40,466 bases of DNA from CAJUPY01 sp051871275 (GTDB lineage: Bacteria; Bacteroidota; Bacteroidia; Bacteroidales; Muribaculaceae): the NCBI GenBank assembly GCA_051871275.1, contig JBJECR010000097.1:1-40466 (forward strand). The letters run 5' to 3'. Under the pieces are notes generated by a model. That model was not told the origin of the DNA, did not search any database, and worked only from the letters and a program-made list of their open reading frames with translations. The translations under genes and the position numbers were made by a program. How positions within the stretch are numbered: position 1 is the first letter of the stretch; every line of letters starts with the position of its first letter. Positions 1 through 8,049 of this stretch are shown here, one piece after another.

Positions 1-53
1 CTACATAATTTAGACCTCAATAACGTTGCACTTCGTTTTGGAATCTACATATT

Positions 54-117
54 TTAGCTAATTTAGCTATTATAGCTACTTTAGCTAGATTAGCTAGATT
101 AGCTCTCTTAGCTATTT
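54..117. repeat. TAGCTA array with 9-bp period (copy 1)
   Basis: Seven units in which TAGCTA (one degenerate, TAGCTC) recurs exactly every 9 bp, with three variable bases between units. TAGCTA is itself a palindrome. The same array type follows the downstream glycosidase gene (5824-5895) and sits near the right edge (40022-40090). It lies upstream of the glycosidase promoter region. Function is unknown; a periodic protein-binding array is one possibility. Confidence 0.9.
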
Positions 118-191
118 CGCCATTTCTGCCAACCTTCTTCCAATTTCACACTTTTTAATATTTATCTATAAATATTTCGCAAAAAAAGTCC

Positions 192-199
192 TAACTTTG
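192..199 (+). promoter_or_regulatory. Bacteroidetes -7 promoter box (TAnnTTTG)
   Basis: TAACTTTG matches the Bacteroidetes -7 consensus TAnnTTTG and lies about 95 bp upstream of the glycosidase ATG at 295. No convincing TTTG box is seen at the expected -33 distance, so this is a single-box match. Confidence 0.4.
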
Positions 200-294
200 A
201 CGGCATAAACACATTATAATATTTTAATGCCCGAAAACTAACATCATTTACATAAACCCACAGTCGGCGAGAAGCCGCTTTAATTAAAGTTTCT

Positions 295-3200
295 ATGAGA
301 AAACTACTTTTAACGTTTCTTCTGCTCGCTGCATTACTGCCTTTTACGGCTAATGCGGACATCAGACAGAGTGCCGTAAATTTTGCAGACCCTTACATTC
401 TGCTTGACGGCGATTATTACTATGCGTACGGTACGAACCACGGTGACGGAATTGAAGTGTGGCGTTCAAAGGACCTTATAGGTTGGGAATACCACGGTCT
501 GGCACTCCACAAAAACAACTGCACGGAATCACAATGGTTCTGGGCTCCGGAAGTTTATCACAAAAACGGAAAATACTATATGTATTTCTCTGCTAACGAA
601 CACCTTTTTGTGGCTACGGCAGACTCTCCGCTCGGTCCGTTTTACCAGCAGGGCAACTACCAGGTAGAAAACATTCTCGGCAGCGAAAAGTGCATTGACT
701 CTCACGTCTTTTTTGACGATGACGGCACGGCTTGGCTCTTCTTTGTTCGCTTCACGGACGGTAACTGCATCTGGTCCTGCAAACTCGGCAGCGACCTTAT
801 CACGCCTGTTTCCGGCACGCTCAAAAAGTGCATAAACGTCTCTCAATCTTGGGAAACCGCTTTAGGGCGAGTAACGGAAGGACCTAACGTGATTAAGCAC
901 AACGGTATTTATTACCTCACCTACTCCGCAAACGACTATCAGAGCCAAAACTATGGCGTGGGTTATGCCACTTCAAGCTCCATAGGCTCAGGCTCTTGGA
1001 CAAAATATAGCGGTAACCCTATTCTCCAAAAAGTGGAAGACCTCGTGGGTACAGGTCACCACACTCTTTTCTATGACAAAGCCGGAAACCTCAAGATTGC
1101 TTTCCACGCTCACTGTTCCACTTCTTCCATTCACCCTCGCAAACTTTACATCGGTGATATGTATTTCAGCGGAAACGTTCTCAAATGGTCCGGGAATCAG
1201 GTGCTCCGTCCCCTCGGAGCTACGGAAGCTTTCAGCCATATCGCAGAAAGATGGAATTTCTCCGAGAAAAACGGAAATCCTACGGCTGCAGGCTACGACG
1301 CTCGCAAAATACGCAATCTCTGCTACAAAGACAATAAACTTTACTGCGTATATAACAACGAAAGCATAATTGTGCTCGATGCTCGTAACGGTAAACTCCT
1401 CGGAAAACTTAAGGAAGGAACCGTTTGCACCGGCGGTACTCACAAATTCTGCGATGTCAAATGTTTCGACGGTCACGTCGTGGCTTGTAACCTCGCCGTT
1501 AGCGGACAGGAACTCCGCGTCTATACCTGGGCTGACGACTACGCAGAGCCTACTCTGCTCATGAGCACCACGGACCTCCACGGTGCCACTCGACTGGGCG
1601 ACTGTATGGAAATTGCTCCAAACAGCACTTGGGAGACTAATTTCTGGCTCAACTTCGCACACGATGACGGTAGCACTACTCGTGTTATTGAGTTCAGTCA
1701 CAAGGCTGAAGGCTGGAACTCAAACGTGTTTGAAGTTACTACAGATGGCTCCACTCAGTTCAAAACAGGCGGCACTGCTCGCTCTTACCCGAACGGCGGC
1801 GTGTTCTGGATTGACGGTCTTGCCTGCAACCCTTCTTTCTTCACTATCAGCAACGGAAAGCTCGTTCGTAACCTTGATATTACGGACGTTGGCACTTGGG
1901 GTACAGCTCACCACGAATTTAATTTCCGCGGAAACAAGTATTGTGCTAACCTCAAGTTTGACGACAGGCTGAACGGTCGTTGCCGTATTGAAACAGACGA
2001 TTCCGGCGACTTCAATTACACTACTTGGCTCGGCGAATTTCCTTCCGCAGGGCTTGGTGGAACCACTAAGAATTCTAACGGCACGGGCGACGTGGTTGTG
2101 GATACTGACGGTGAAAACTATGTCCGATTCTTCATCTGCTCTACGGAACAAGGTCTCGCCTGCTACTCACAGGGTAACCTCCCGACAACTATCCCTACTA
2201 TCTTCGGTGAATTTAACCTTGAAGAAAAATGGAACTGCTCGGAAAATGCAAATACTCTCAACTCAAAAGGTTACGATGCCGGCAAGATAAACAATTTCTG
2301 CTACGCTAACGGAAAACTCTACTGCGTCTATGACCACTCCGTAATCAAAACTCTTGATGCTCAAACAGGCGAAGTCCTCGGCGACCTGCCTATGGGCAAC
2401 AATGTGATTTCCGGCGGAACTTACGCCCTGAGCGATGTCAAATACGTTGACGGCAAAATTATTGCCTGCAACTACGCCAAATCCGGCGAAACTCTCAAAT
2501 TCTACGTTTGGGACAGCGATATGATGAGCCCGAGACTGCTCTACTCCACTACTAATCTCCAAGGGGCAAATGCTCTCGGCAAATGTATGGAGGCTTCAAA
2601 AGATGCTTCTTTCTCCGGCGAAATCTGGATCGCTTTTGCTGAAGACGACGGCACTAAAACCACTATCTATGAATACAAACGCGACTCAAGCGATAACTGG
2701 AGCGCTTACTCCACTCGTACTAAACTGGACGCTAACACGGAACTCACTATGGGCGACAACTGCCGCGTTTATCCGTGGGGCGGTCCGTTCTGGATTGACG
2801 GTAACGCAGGTGCTCCTACTTTCCTGGCTTGGAATGAAGCTGCCGGGGCTAAAATAAAAGTCTGCTCCGTGCCTGCCACTGACAACTGGGGTGCAAGTCA
2901 CCAAGAAGTTAACTGGGGCGACGCAAAACTGGCGGCTAATATCCGCTTTGACAACAAGAAAAACGCCCGTATCATTCTCACTAAAGACATAACAGGCGAC
3001 TATTCAAGCACTTCCGTATTCGGCGAATACCCTGCCGCAGGTCTCGGCTCTACGGCTTGCTCTTCCGGTGCAGGTAACGTGATTATCCGCACAGACAGCT
3101 CACAATACTTTGAAGCTTGGGTATTTGCGGAGGGTCAAGGCATCGCTTACCTCGCTTACGGTAATGTGGAACGCATTGAACCTACTCCTTCAGGCGTTTT

Positions 3201-5763
3201 CGCTCCAAAGGAAGTTTGGAATCTCTCTGAGCAGCGTGGTAATGCCACTCAAAAAGGCTACGATGCAACGAAAATTCGCAATTTCGCTTACCAAGACGGC
3301 AAACTCTACTGCGTTTATAACAACAGCGTGATTAAAGTCCTCAACGCTCAGACCGGTGAAGACTACGGCAACCTCAACCTCGGCGACATCGTAAAAGGCG
3401 GCACGCTCACTCTCAGCGACGTGAAGTGTTTCCAAGGTCACATCGTGGCTTGTAACCTCGCCAAGAAAGGCGAAGAACTCCGAATCTATGCCTGGGACGA
3501 CGATAAAGCTGCTCCTTATCTGCTTTACAACACAGACGACCTCCAGGATTGCACATCCCTCGGAGATGCTATGGACGTTGCCGTGAACTGTAACTACGAC
3601 AAGGATCTCTGGATTAACTTCTGCTGCGACAACGGCTCGGCTTCTTACGTTGTGGAACTTAACCGCAACAGTTCAGGTCAGTGGAACAAGTATCACCGCA
3701 ACCTCACTACAGACGGCACAAACTATTTCAACGTCGGCGACAACGCTCGCGCTTATCCAAACGGCGGCGTTTGGTGGATTACGGGTAACAATACTCAGCC
3801 GGTGCTTTGCAGCTGGAGCAACGGATATCCTTCTCCTATAAAACAAAAATACGCTCACAACCTCGGCGAAACTTGGGGCGGCTCTTATCACGAATTTTTG
3901 TTTGACAATTATCTCTATGCCGTTGTGCCTCAGTTTAATAACCGCACAGGCGATGACGCTTCCTCTTTCTATAAAGGTGCTAAAATGCGTTTCGACATCG
4001 TAGCTGTTTCAGACCACTCCACGCTTTACAACCGCGGTTCATACCCGGCAGAGGGTCTCGGCTCAACTCAAAACACAGACTGCACTACAGACGTGATGAT
4101 TAACACAGACGGCAGCAAGTTTGTGGAAGCTTGGATTTTCTCCACTAATCAGGGTCTCGCTTATTACACCTTCGGAAACGTGCCGGAAACAAACCCGGAA
4201 CCTGTGGAAATCCTTACTCCAAACATCTCCGCAAGTGCAACAAGCCTCTCTTTCTCCTGCACCGCAGGCTCTGAGGACAGCAAGGAAATTTCAGTTATCG
4301 GCAGCAAACTCACAGACGTAATCTCCGTCACACTCACAGGCGACAATGCTGACGTTTTCAGTCTTTCCACAACTACCCTCGCCGCTACGGGCGGAAACAT
4401 CACCGTGAAATATTCTCCTGCAAGCACAGGCAGCCACTCTGCACAAATCGTTCTCTCTTCCACAGGTGCTCCGGACGTAACCGTCTCTCTTACAGGCGAA
4501 GCCGCTAATCCTACTTACTTCGACGACAACATCACGGAACTCACTCAAGTTTGGACAAATACTACCTGGACAGATGTTAATAGTCCATATATCCGCAGCA
4601 TCGCCTTCCAAGATGGAAAACTTTATGTTATCGTGGGCAAACCGTGGGGCTCTTGCGAAGTGAAAATCCTTGATGCTTACACGGGCGAGGAAAAAGGGAA
4701 CCTTGATATGACAGGAGTTTCCGGTGGTACATGTGCTATCTCAGGAATTGTTGCCGTAGGAGGTAAAATCTTTGCTTCAAGCACTTCCACAAGCACTCAA
4801 GTGTTCCGCATTTACCGTTGGGATAGCGACACTGCCGCTCCGGTTGTTGCACTTGAACTCGCTGCAGGTTCTCACTGCTCTTCCGCTATAGGTAACCAAA
4901 TCTCTTACACAGGCGACCTAAACAGCGGACGCATTTGGGCAAGCGACTTGAATACTAACAATCTCATTTACTTCAACGTAACCGGAGGAAATATTGACGC
5001 AACTGTAAATAAACTTCCTCTTTACAAGGCAGACGGCACAACAGCCTTTACTCTCGGTGAAGGCCGCGGTTCCGCATGTGTTCAAGACGCCGGAAACGGC
5101 AACATTTATGTGGCTGCACATGGTTCTTATCCCGCACTCTTCGGGTCAGACGGCAAACTCATCGAGCAGATGCAAGCAAATGTTTGCGGTAATAACTCTT
5201 ACGGTACTGCAATAAACGTATTCTCCTTTGGTTCAAAGAAATACGTACTTGCAGGAACATACTCTGTATTTGATTCAAGCTCCAAAGCTACTACAATGGG
5301 CGGTCAGTTCTCACTCGCAAACGTCACAAGCGGATTTGCCGCCGCTGAAACTGCAATCGCTAAATATCCGGCAGAAGCTTTCGGAACGGGAATTGCAAAT
5401 GGACAGCTTATCCAGAACCTTCTTGTTCAGAAACGCAATGACAATCAAGTGCTTGACGTATGGTTCTCAAGTGCAATTCAAGGTCTCGGCTACTGGACAT
5501 ACAATGGTGTAAAGAGCTCAGACTCAGCAGAAAGTATTGAAGATGAAGTTGCAGCACAGTTCGGCATCATTGCAGATTCAAACACTCTCGCAGTTGTTGG
5601 CGTTGAAGCCGTAGAAATAGAACTTTACAATGCAGCAGGCATCCTCGTAGCCCGCAATGCAGGTGAACAAACAATAGACGTCACCGCCCTCCGCGGACTT
5701 TACATCGTCAAAGTTGTCTCCACTGAAGGCAAAGTAAATGCTGCAAAGGTAATCCTCCGATAA
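295..5763 (+). CDS. Exported GH43-family glycosidase, T9SS cargo
   Basis: A large (1822 aa) secreted protein. Residues 1-21 form a signal peptide (basic MRK, Leu/Ala-rich core, likely cleavage after TANA). Residues about 22-310 match a glycoside hydrolase 43 five-bladed propeller: the expected acidic triad is Asp32 (in FADPY), Asp135 (in CIDSHVF) and Glu195 (in TEGPNV). Then come three related modules of about 326-329 residues starting near 316, 642 and 971, each opening with a W-N-x-S-E pattern and containing KLYCVY and L-x-D-V-K-x-F/V motifs. These are followed by an Ig-like domain (about 1308-1400), a fourth divergent module (from about 1416) and a C-terminal T9SS type A sorting domain (about 1758-1822). 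By family knowledge GH43 enzymes cleave arabinan or xylan side chains; the actual substrate is not evident. The protein is probably surface-anchored or released through type IX secretion. The modules may be carbohydrate-binding or propeller-like. Its 3' end is duplicated in inverted orientation at the right edge of the window. Confidence 0.88.
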   Translation: MRKLLLTFLLLAALLPFTANADIRQSAVNFADPYILLDGDYYYAYGTNHGDGIEVWRSKDLIGWEYHGLALHKNNCTESQWFWAPEVYHKNGKYYMYFSANEHLFVATADSPLGPFYQQGNYQVENILGSEKCIDSHVFFDDDGTAWLFFVRFTDGNCIWSCKLGSDLITPVSGTLKKCINVSQSWETALGRVTEGPNVIKHNGIYYLTYSANDYQSQNYGVGYATSSSIGSGSWTKYSGNPILQKVEDLVGTGHHTLFYDKAGNLKIAFHAHCSTSSIHPRKLYIGDMYFSGNVLKWSGNQVLRPLGATEAFSHIAERWNFSEKNGNPTAAGYDARKIRNLCYKDNKLYCVYNNESIIVLDARNGKLLGKLKEGTVCTGGTHKFCDVKCFDGHVVACNLAVSGQELRVYTWADDYAEPTLLMSTTDLHGATRLGDCMEIAPNSTWETNFWLNFAHDDGSTTRVIEFSHKAEGWNSNVFEVTTDGSTQFKTGGTARSYPNGGVFWIDGLACNPSFFTISNGKLVRNLDITDVGTWGTAHHEFNFRGNKYCANLKFDDRLNGRCRIETDDSGDFNYTTWLGEFPSAGLGGTTKNSNGTGDVVVDTDGENYVRFFICSTEQGLACYSQGNLPTTIPTIFGEFNLEEKWNCSENANTLNSKGYDAGKINNFCYANGKLYCVYDHSVIKTLDAQTGEVLGDLPMGNNVISGGTYALSDVKYVDGKIIACNYAKSGETLKFYVWDSDMMSPRLLYSTTNLQGANALGKCMEASKDASFSGEIWIAFAEDDGTKTTIYEYKRDSSDNWSAYSTRTKLDANTELTMGDNCRVYPWGGPFWIDGNAGAPTFLAWNEAAGAKIKVCSVPATDNWGASHQEVNWGDAKLAANIRFDNKKNARIILTKDITGDYSSTSVFGEYPAAGLGSTACSSGAGNVIIRTDSSQYFEAWVFAEGQGIAYLAYGNVERIEPTPSGVFAPKEVWNLSEQRGNATQKGYDATKIRNFAYQDGKLYCVYNNSVIKVLNAQTGEDYGNLNLGDIVKGGTLTLSDVKCFQGHIVACNLAKKGEELRIYAWDDDKAAPYLLYNTDDLQDCTSLGDAMDVAVNCNYDKDLWINFCCDNGSASYVVELNRNSSGQWNKYHRNLTTDGTNYFNVGDNARAYPNGGVWWITGNNTQPVLCSWSNGYPSPIKQKYAHNLGETWGGSYHEFLFDNYLYAVVPQFNNRTGDDASSFYKGAKMRFDIVAVSDHSTLYNRGSYPAEGLGSTQNTDCTTDVMINTDGSKFVEAWIFSTNQGLAYYTFGNVPETNPEPVEILTPNISASATSLSFSCTAGSEDSKEISVIGSKLTDVISVTLTGDNADVFSLSTTTLAATGGNITVKYSPASTGSHSAQIVLSSTGAPDVTVSLTGEAANPTYFDDNITELTQVWTNTTWTDVNSPYIRSIAFQDGKLYVIVGKPWGSCEVKILDAYTGEEKGNLDMTGVSGGTCAISGIVAVGGKIFASSTSTSTQVFRIYRWDSDTAAPVVALELAAGSHCSSAIGNQISYTGDLNSGRIWASDLNTNNLIYFNVTGGNIDATVNKLPLYKADGTTAFTLGEGRGSACVQDAGNGNIYVAAHGSYPALFGSDGKLIEQMQANVCGNNSYGTAINVFSFGSKKYVLAGTYSVFDSSSKATTMGGQFSLANVTSGFAAAETAIAKYPAEAFGTGIANGQLIQNLLVQKRNDNQVLDVWFSSAIQGLGYWTYNGVKSSDSAESIEDEVAAQFGIIADSNTLAVVGVEAVEIELYNAAGILVARNAGEQTIDVTALRGLYIVKVVSTEGKVNAAKVILR

Positions 5764-5814
5764 GCAATCTCGTATGCCGCGGCTCACCGCGGCATACTTG
5801 CCAAATCGGCAGAA
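5438..5814 (+). repeat. Long inverted repeat, left arm
   Basis: This stretch covers the last ~109 codons of the glycosidase and its 3' flank. It is the reverse complement of 40090-40466 with only about a dozen to fifteen substitutions and no indels by eye: position x on the left pairs with 45904-x on the right throughout. The right arm is cut by the window edge, so the repeat may be longer. Confidence 0.92.
5772..5797. terminator. 11-bp hairpin after glycosidase gene
   Basis: GTATGCCGCGG and CCGCGGCATAC form a perfect 11-bp stem with a four-base CTCA loop, 9 bp after the stop codon. No T-run follows, so intrinsic termination is unproven. It is conserved exactly in the inverted copy at 40107-40132 and could equally protect the 3' end of the mRNA. 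Confidence 0.5.
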
Positions 5815-5823
5815 AGGCAAAAT

Positions 5824-5895
5824 CAGCTATCACCGCTAAAATAGCTAAAATAGCTAAGTTAGCTATAATAGCTATCTTAGCTAAAATCGCTAAGA
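5824..5895. repeat. TAGCTA array with 9-bp period (copy 2)
   Basis: Eight units of TAGCTA or one-base variants (CAGCTA, CCGCTA, TCGCTA) at exact 9-bp spacing, directly after the shared hairpin and 3' flank of the glycosidase gene. The corresponding place in the inverted copy carries the same type of array at 40022-40090, but the spacer bases differ. Confidence 0.9.
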
Positions 5896-5921
5896 AAAAA
5901 GCAAAAATAGCCGCAAAAAAC

Positions 5922-5957
5922 AGAGCGGGGCATTGCAAAATCGCAATGCCCCGCTCT
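5922..5957. terminator. Bidirectional intrinsic terminator
   Basis: A perfect 15-bp GC-rich stem (5922-5936 with 5943-5957) and a 6-base loop. Read on the minus strand it is followed by GTTTTTTG and further T-rich sequence, giving a good intrinsic terminator for the long minus-strand polysaccharide operon ending at wecC. On the plus strand a weaker T-rich tail follows, so it may also back up termination of the glycosidase transcript. Confidence 0.65.
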
Positions 5958-5975
5958 CATTATTTAATGGGGGTT

Positions 5976-6268
5976 CTCGGTGTCAGCCGAGCCTGCCGAG
6001 TGCTTTGAACTTGATTCACTTGGGATGCCGTGGCATGCCACGGCACTACAGTCTCTTGACTCTCGACTCTTGACTCTTGACCTATTCCCCTCGGCGTCAG
6101 CCGAGCCTGCCAAGTGCTTTGAACTTGATTCACTTGGGATGCCGTGGCATGCCACGGCACTACAGTCTCTTGACTCTTGACCCTCGACTCTTGACCTATT
6201 CCCCTCGGCGTCAGCCGAAATTGCCAAGTTCTCCGAGTGCTCTTGACCCTCGACTCTTGACTCTTGAC
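5976..6268. repeat. 114-bp composite repeat, two full copies plus a partial
   Basis: Direct repeats begin at 5976, 6090 and 6204, each spaced by 114 bp. Each full unit contains the small hairpin CTCGGCGTCAGCCGAG (5976 copy has a T in the stem), a short linker, the 18-bp perfect palindrome GCCGTGGCATGCCACGGC (6027-6044, 6141-6158), then a run of 7-bp T(T/C)GAC(T/C)C units. The third copy diverges after the hairpin and lacks the palindrome. The block ends exactly at the wecC stop codon. No gene is seen in 5764-6268. Confidence 0.9.
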
Positions 6269-7489
6269 TTAAATATGATAAACACCCTCTAACGGGCAGA
6301 TATTGTGGCAATCCAGGATTACCTTGCCCTTCAGTTTATCCCAATTAGCCTTGATTTCATCATGCTTAACCATTATCACCACCAAGTCAACTTCCTCAAG
6401 GAATTTGTCAAAATCGTGGTACTGATTTTCCACGATATCCTTCGTGATAAACGGGTCGTAGCACTTCAGAGGACGTGCCAGGTGACGTTCCTGAGCCTCA
6501 AGAAGTTGCAAAGTTGGAGATTCGCGGCAGTCGTCAACGTTTTCCTTGTATGTCAAACCATAAAGACCCACACGGCGGTTATCTTTTATGCCGTTTTCCT
6601 GCATAATCTCGTAGATGCGGTTCAGCACGAAAGTAGGCTGGCTGTCGTTTGTCTTCATAGACTCATCTATCACCTTTGCAAGACTTGGATAGTCACCCAC
6701 CAGGAACCATGGATCCACGGAAATACAGTGACCGCCAACACCCGGACCCGGCTGCAAAATGTTTACACGCGGGTGCATATTGCAAATTTTGATGATTTCA
6801 TACACATCCATATTGTCGTGACGGCAGATGCGGCTCAGCTCATTTGCAAAAGCGATATTCACCGCACGGAAAGTATTTTCCACCACCTTTGTCATCTCCG
6901 CAGTGCGGATATCAGTCACCACGATTTCGCCCTGGCAGAAAGAAGCATAGTATTCCTTCACTTTTTCGCCTATTTCGCGGCTGTCAGCACCGATAGTGCG
7001 GTTATTGTGAAGCAGTTCATACACCATATTGCCCGGAATGATACGCTCCGGAGCGTGTACGAGGTTTATGTCCTCGCCGATTTTATAGCCCAGAGCCTCG
7101 ATTTCCGGACGAACATACTTGTCGATAGTACCCGGAGAAACAGTAGATTCAATAACCACCGTAGCACCCTTCGGGCACACCTTCAGCACATCTTTCACCG
7201 CTGCCACCACGTAGCAAGCATCCACTTTTTTGGAAAACTTGTCGTAAGGCGTAGGCACGGACACGATGTATGTATCCGTTTTCTGGTATTCCGTTGTAAA
7301 CTGTATTCCGGCAGCCAGAGCAGCCTTGAAAAGTTCATCAAGACCATCTTCCTTAAATGTGGTATGACCCGCATTCAGTGTTGCCACAAGTTCCTTGTTA
7401 TAGTCTGTTCCCACAACTTTCACGCCGTGAGATGCCATCATCAGTGCCGTAGGCAACCCGATGTAGCCAAGTCCGATTACATTTATCAT
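6269..7489 (-). CDS. wecC: UDP-N-acetyl-D-mannosamine dehydrogenase
   Basis: A 406-residue nucleotide-sugar dehydrogenase that oxidises UDP-ManNAc to UDP-ManNAcA using two NAD+. The N-terminus carries the Rossmann motif GLGYIGLP. The central and C-terminal domains show STVSPGT, the ERIIPG segment and the catalytic cysteine Cys255 in GGHCISVDPWF, a form typical of WecC rather than UDP-glucose dehydrogenase. Length is normal for the family. It is the last gene of the minus-strand polysaccharide operon and works with WecB encoded two genes upstream. The stop codon abuts the 7-bp repeat block on its 3' side. Assignment is strong because both pathway enzymes are present together. Confidence 0.9.
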   Translation of the reverse strand: MINVIGLGYIGLPTALMMASHGVKVVGTDYNKELVATLNAGHTTFKEDGLDELFKAALAAGIQFTTEYQKTDTYIVSVPTPYDKFSKKVDACYVVAAVKDVLKVCPKGATVVIESTVSPGTIDKYVRPEIEALGYKIGEDINLVHAPERIIPGNMVYELLHNNRTIGADSREIGEKVKEYYASFCQGEIVVTDIRTAEMTKVVENTFRAVNIAFANELSRICRHDNMDVYEIIKICNMHPRVNILQPGPGVGGHCISVDPWFLVGDYPSLAKVIDESMKTNDSQPTFVLNRIYEIMQENGIKDNRRVGLYGLTYKENVDDCRESPTLQLLEAQERHLARPLKCYDPFITKDIVENQYHDFDKFLEEVDLVVIMVKHDEIKANWDKLKGKVILDCHNICPLEGVYHI

Positions 7490-7503
7490 AATACTAATTA
7501 TTT

Positions 7504-7563
7504 GTCTAGAGTCTAGTGTCTAGAGTCTAGAGACCTTTGACTCTTGACTCTTGACTCTTGACT
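7504..7563. repeat. Paired 7-bp repeat arrays (GTCTAGA then TTGACTC)
   Basis: The plus strand shows several GTCTAG(A/T) heptamers and then TTGACTC heptamers, filling the gap between wecC and the four-helix-bundle gene. The two halves share GAGTC/GACTC in opposite orientation, so they can fold back on each other as 5-bp pairings separated by 2-base mismatches. Confidence 0.88.
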
Positions 7564-7923
7564 TTATTTACTTTGATTATTTAAATATGAAATTAATTTG
7601 TTTAAACCACTTGATATTGACTGCGCGTTTGAGTAAAGTTCTTTGAGTTTTTCTTCAGAGCAAAAACCCAGGTCATAACATAAGTATAACATTGAACGAA
7701 CCTCAGAGCAACTGCCTTTTGCTATATTGAGAAAATTTGAAAATTTAGCATCCGAGCCGGATTCCTGACCTTCTGCGATATTATTCATAATACTTACCGC
7801 CGCACGCTGAATTTGATCCTTAAATCCAAAATCGCGGCAATTTCGCATCATATCATAAATATCATTCACAAACGCTCGTGATTCTTGCCAAACCCTTAAA
7901 TTCTCAAAACTTCTCTCAGCCAT
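7564..7923 (-). CDS. Four-helix bundle protein (S23/IVS family)
   Basis: A 119-residue helical protein of the four helix bundle family first described from 23S rRNA intervening sequences. Recognisable segments are FENLRVWQ near the N-terminus and QIQRAAVSIMNNIAEG in the middle, then SEVRSMLYL and a final helix. Length matches the family (about 115-125 aa). It sits between wecB and wecC on the same strand, flanked on both sides by 7-bp repeat arrays, which suggests insertion into the operon rather than a role in sugar synthesis. Cellular function of free-standing members is unknown; relatives act as nucleic-acid-binding accessory factors. No rRNA gene or reverse transcriptase is nearby. Confidence 0.85.
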   Translation of the reverse strand: MAERSFENLRVWQESRAFVNDIYDMMRNCRDFGFKDQIQRAAVSIMNNIAEGQESGSDAKFSNFLNIAKGSCSEVRSMLYLCYDLGFCSEEKLKELYSNAQSISSGLNKLISYLNNQSK

Positions 7924-7936
7924 ACCTTTTTTTACT

Positions 7937-8049
7937 ATAGACTCTTGACCCTCGACTCTCGACCCTCGACCCTTGACTCTCGACCCTCGACTCTTGACTC
8001 TCGACCCTCGACCCTCGACTCTCGACCCTTGACTCTTGACTCTCGACCC
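7937..8049. repeat. 7-bp repeat array T(T/C)GAC(T/C)C
   Basis: About fifteen head-to-tail heptamers with variation almost only at positions 2 and 6 (T or C). It lies between the start of the four-helix-bundle gene and the wecB stop codon, touching the latter. Confidence 0.92.

Noticed and set aside
5824..5895. TAGCTA arrays as a CRISPR
   Set aside because: Units are 6 bp with 3-bp spacers and no cas genes are present.
6305..7516. A 403-codon plus-strand open frame opposite wecC
   Set aside because: It lies wholly antisense to wecC, is rich in His, Phe and Val as expected for the mirror of a real gene, and has no recognisable motif.
7564..7923. Four-helix-bundle protein as Avd of a diversity-generating retroelement
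   Set aside because: No reverse transcriptase or template/variable repeat pair is present in the window.
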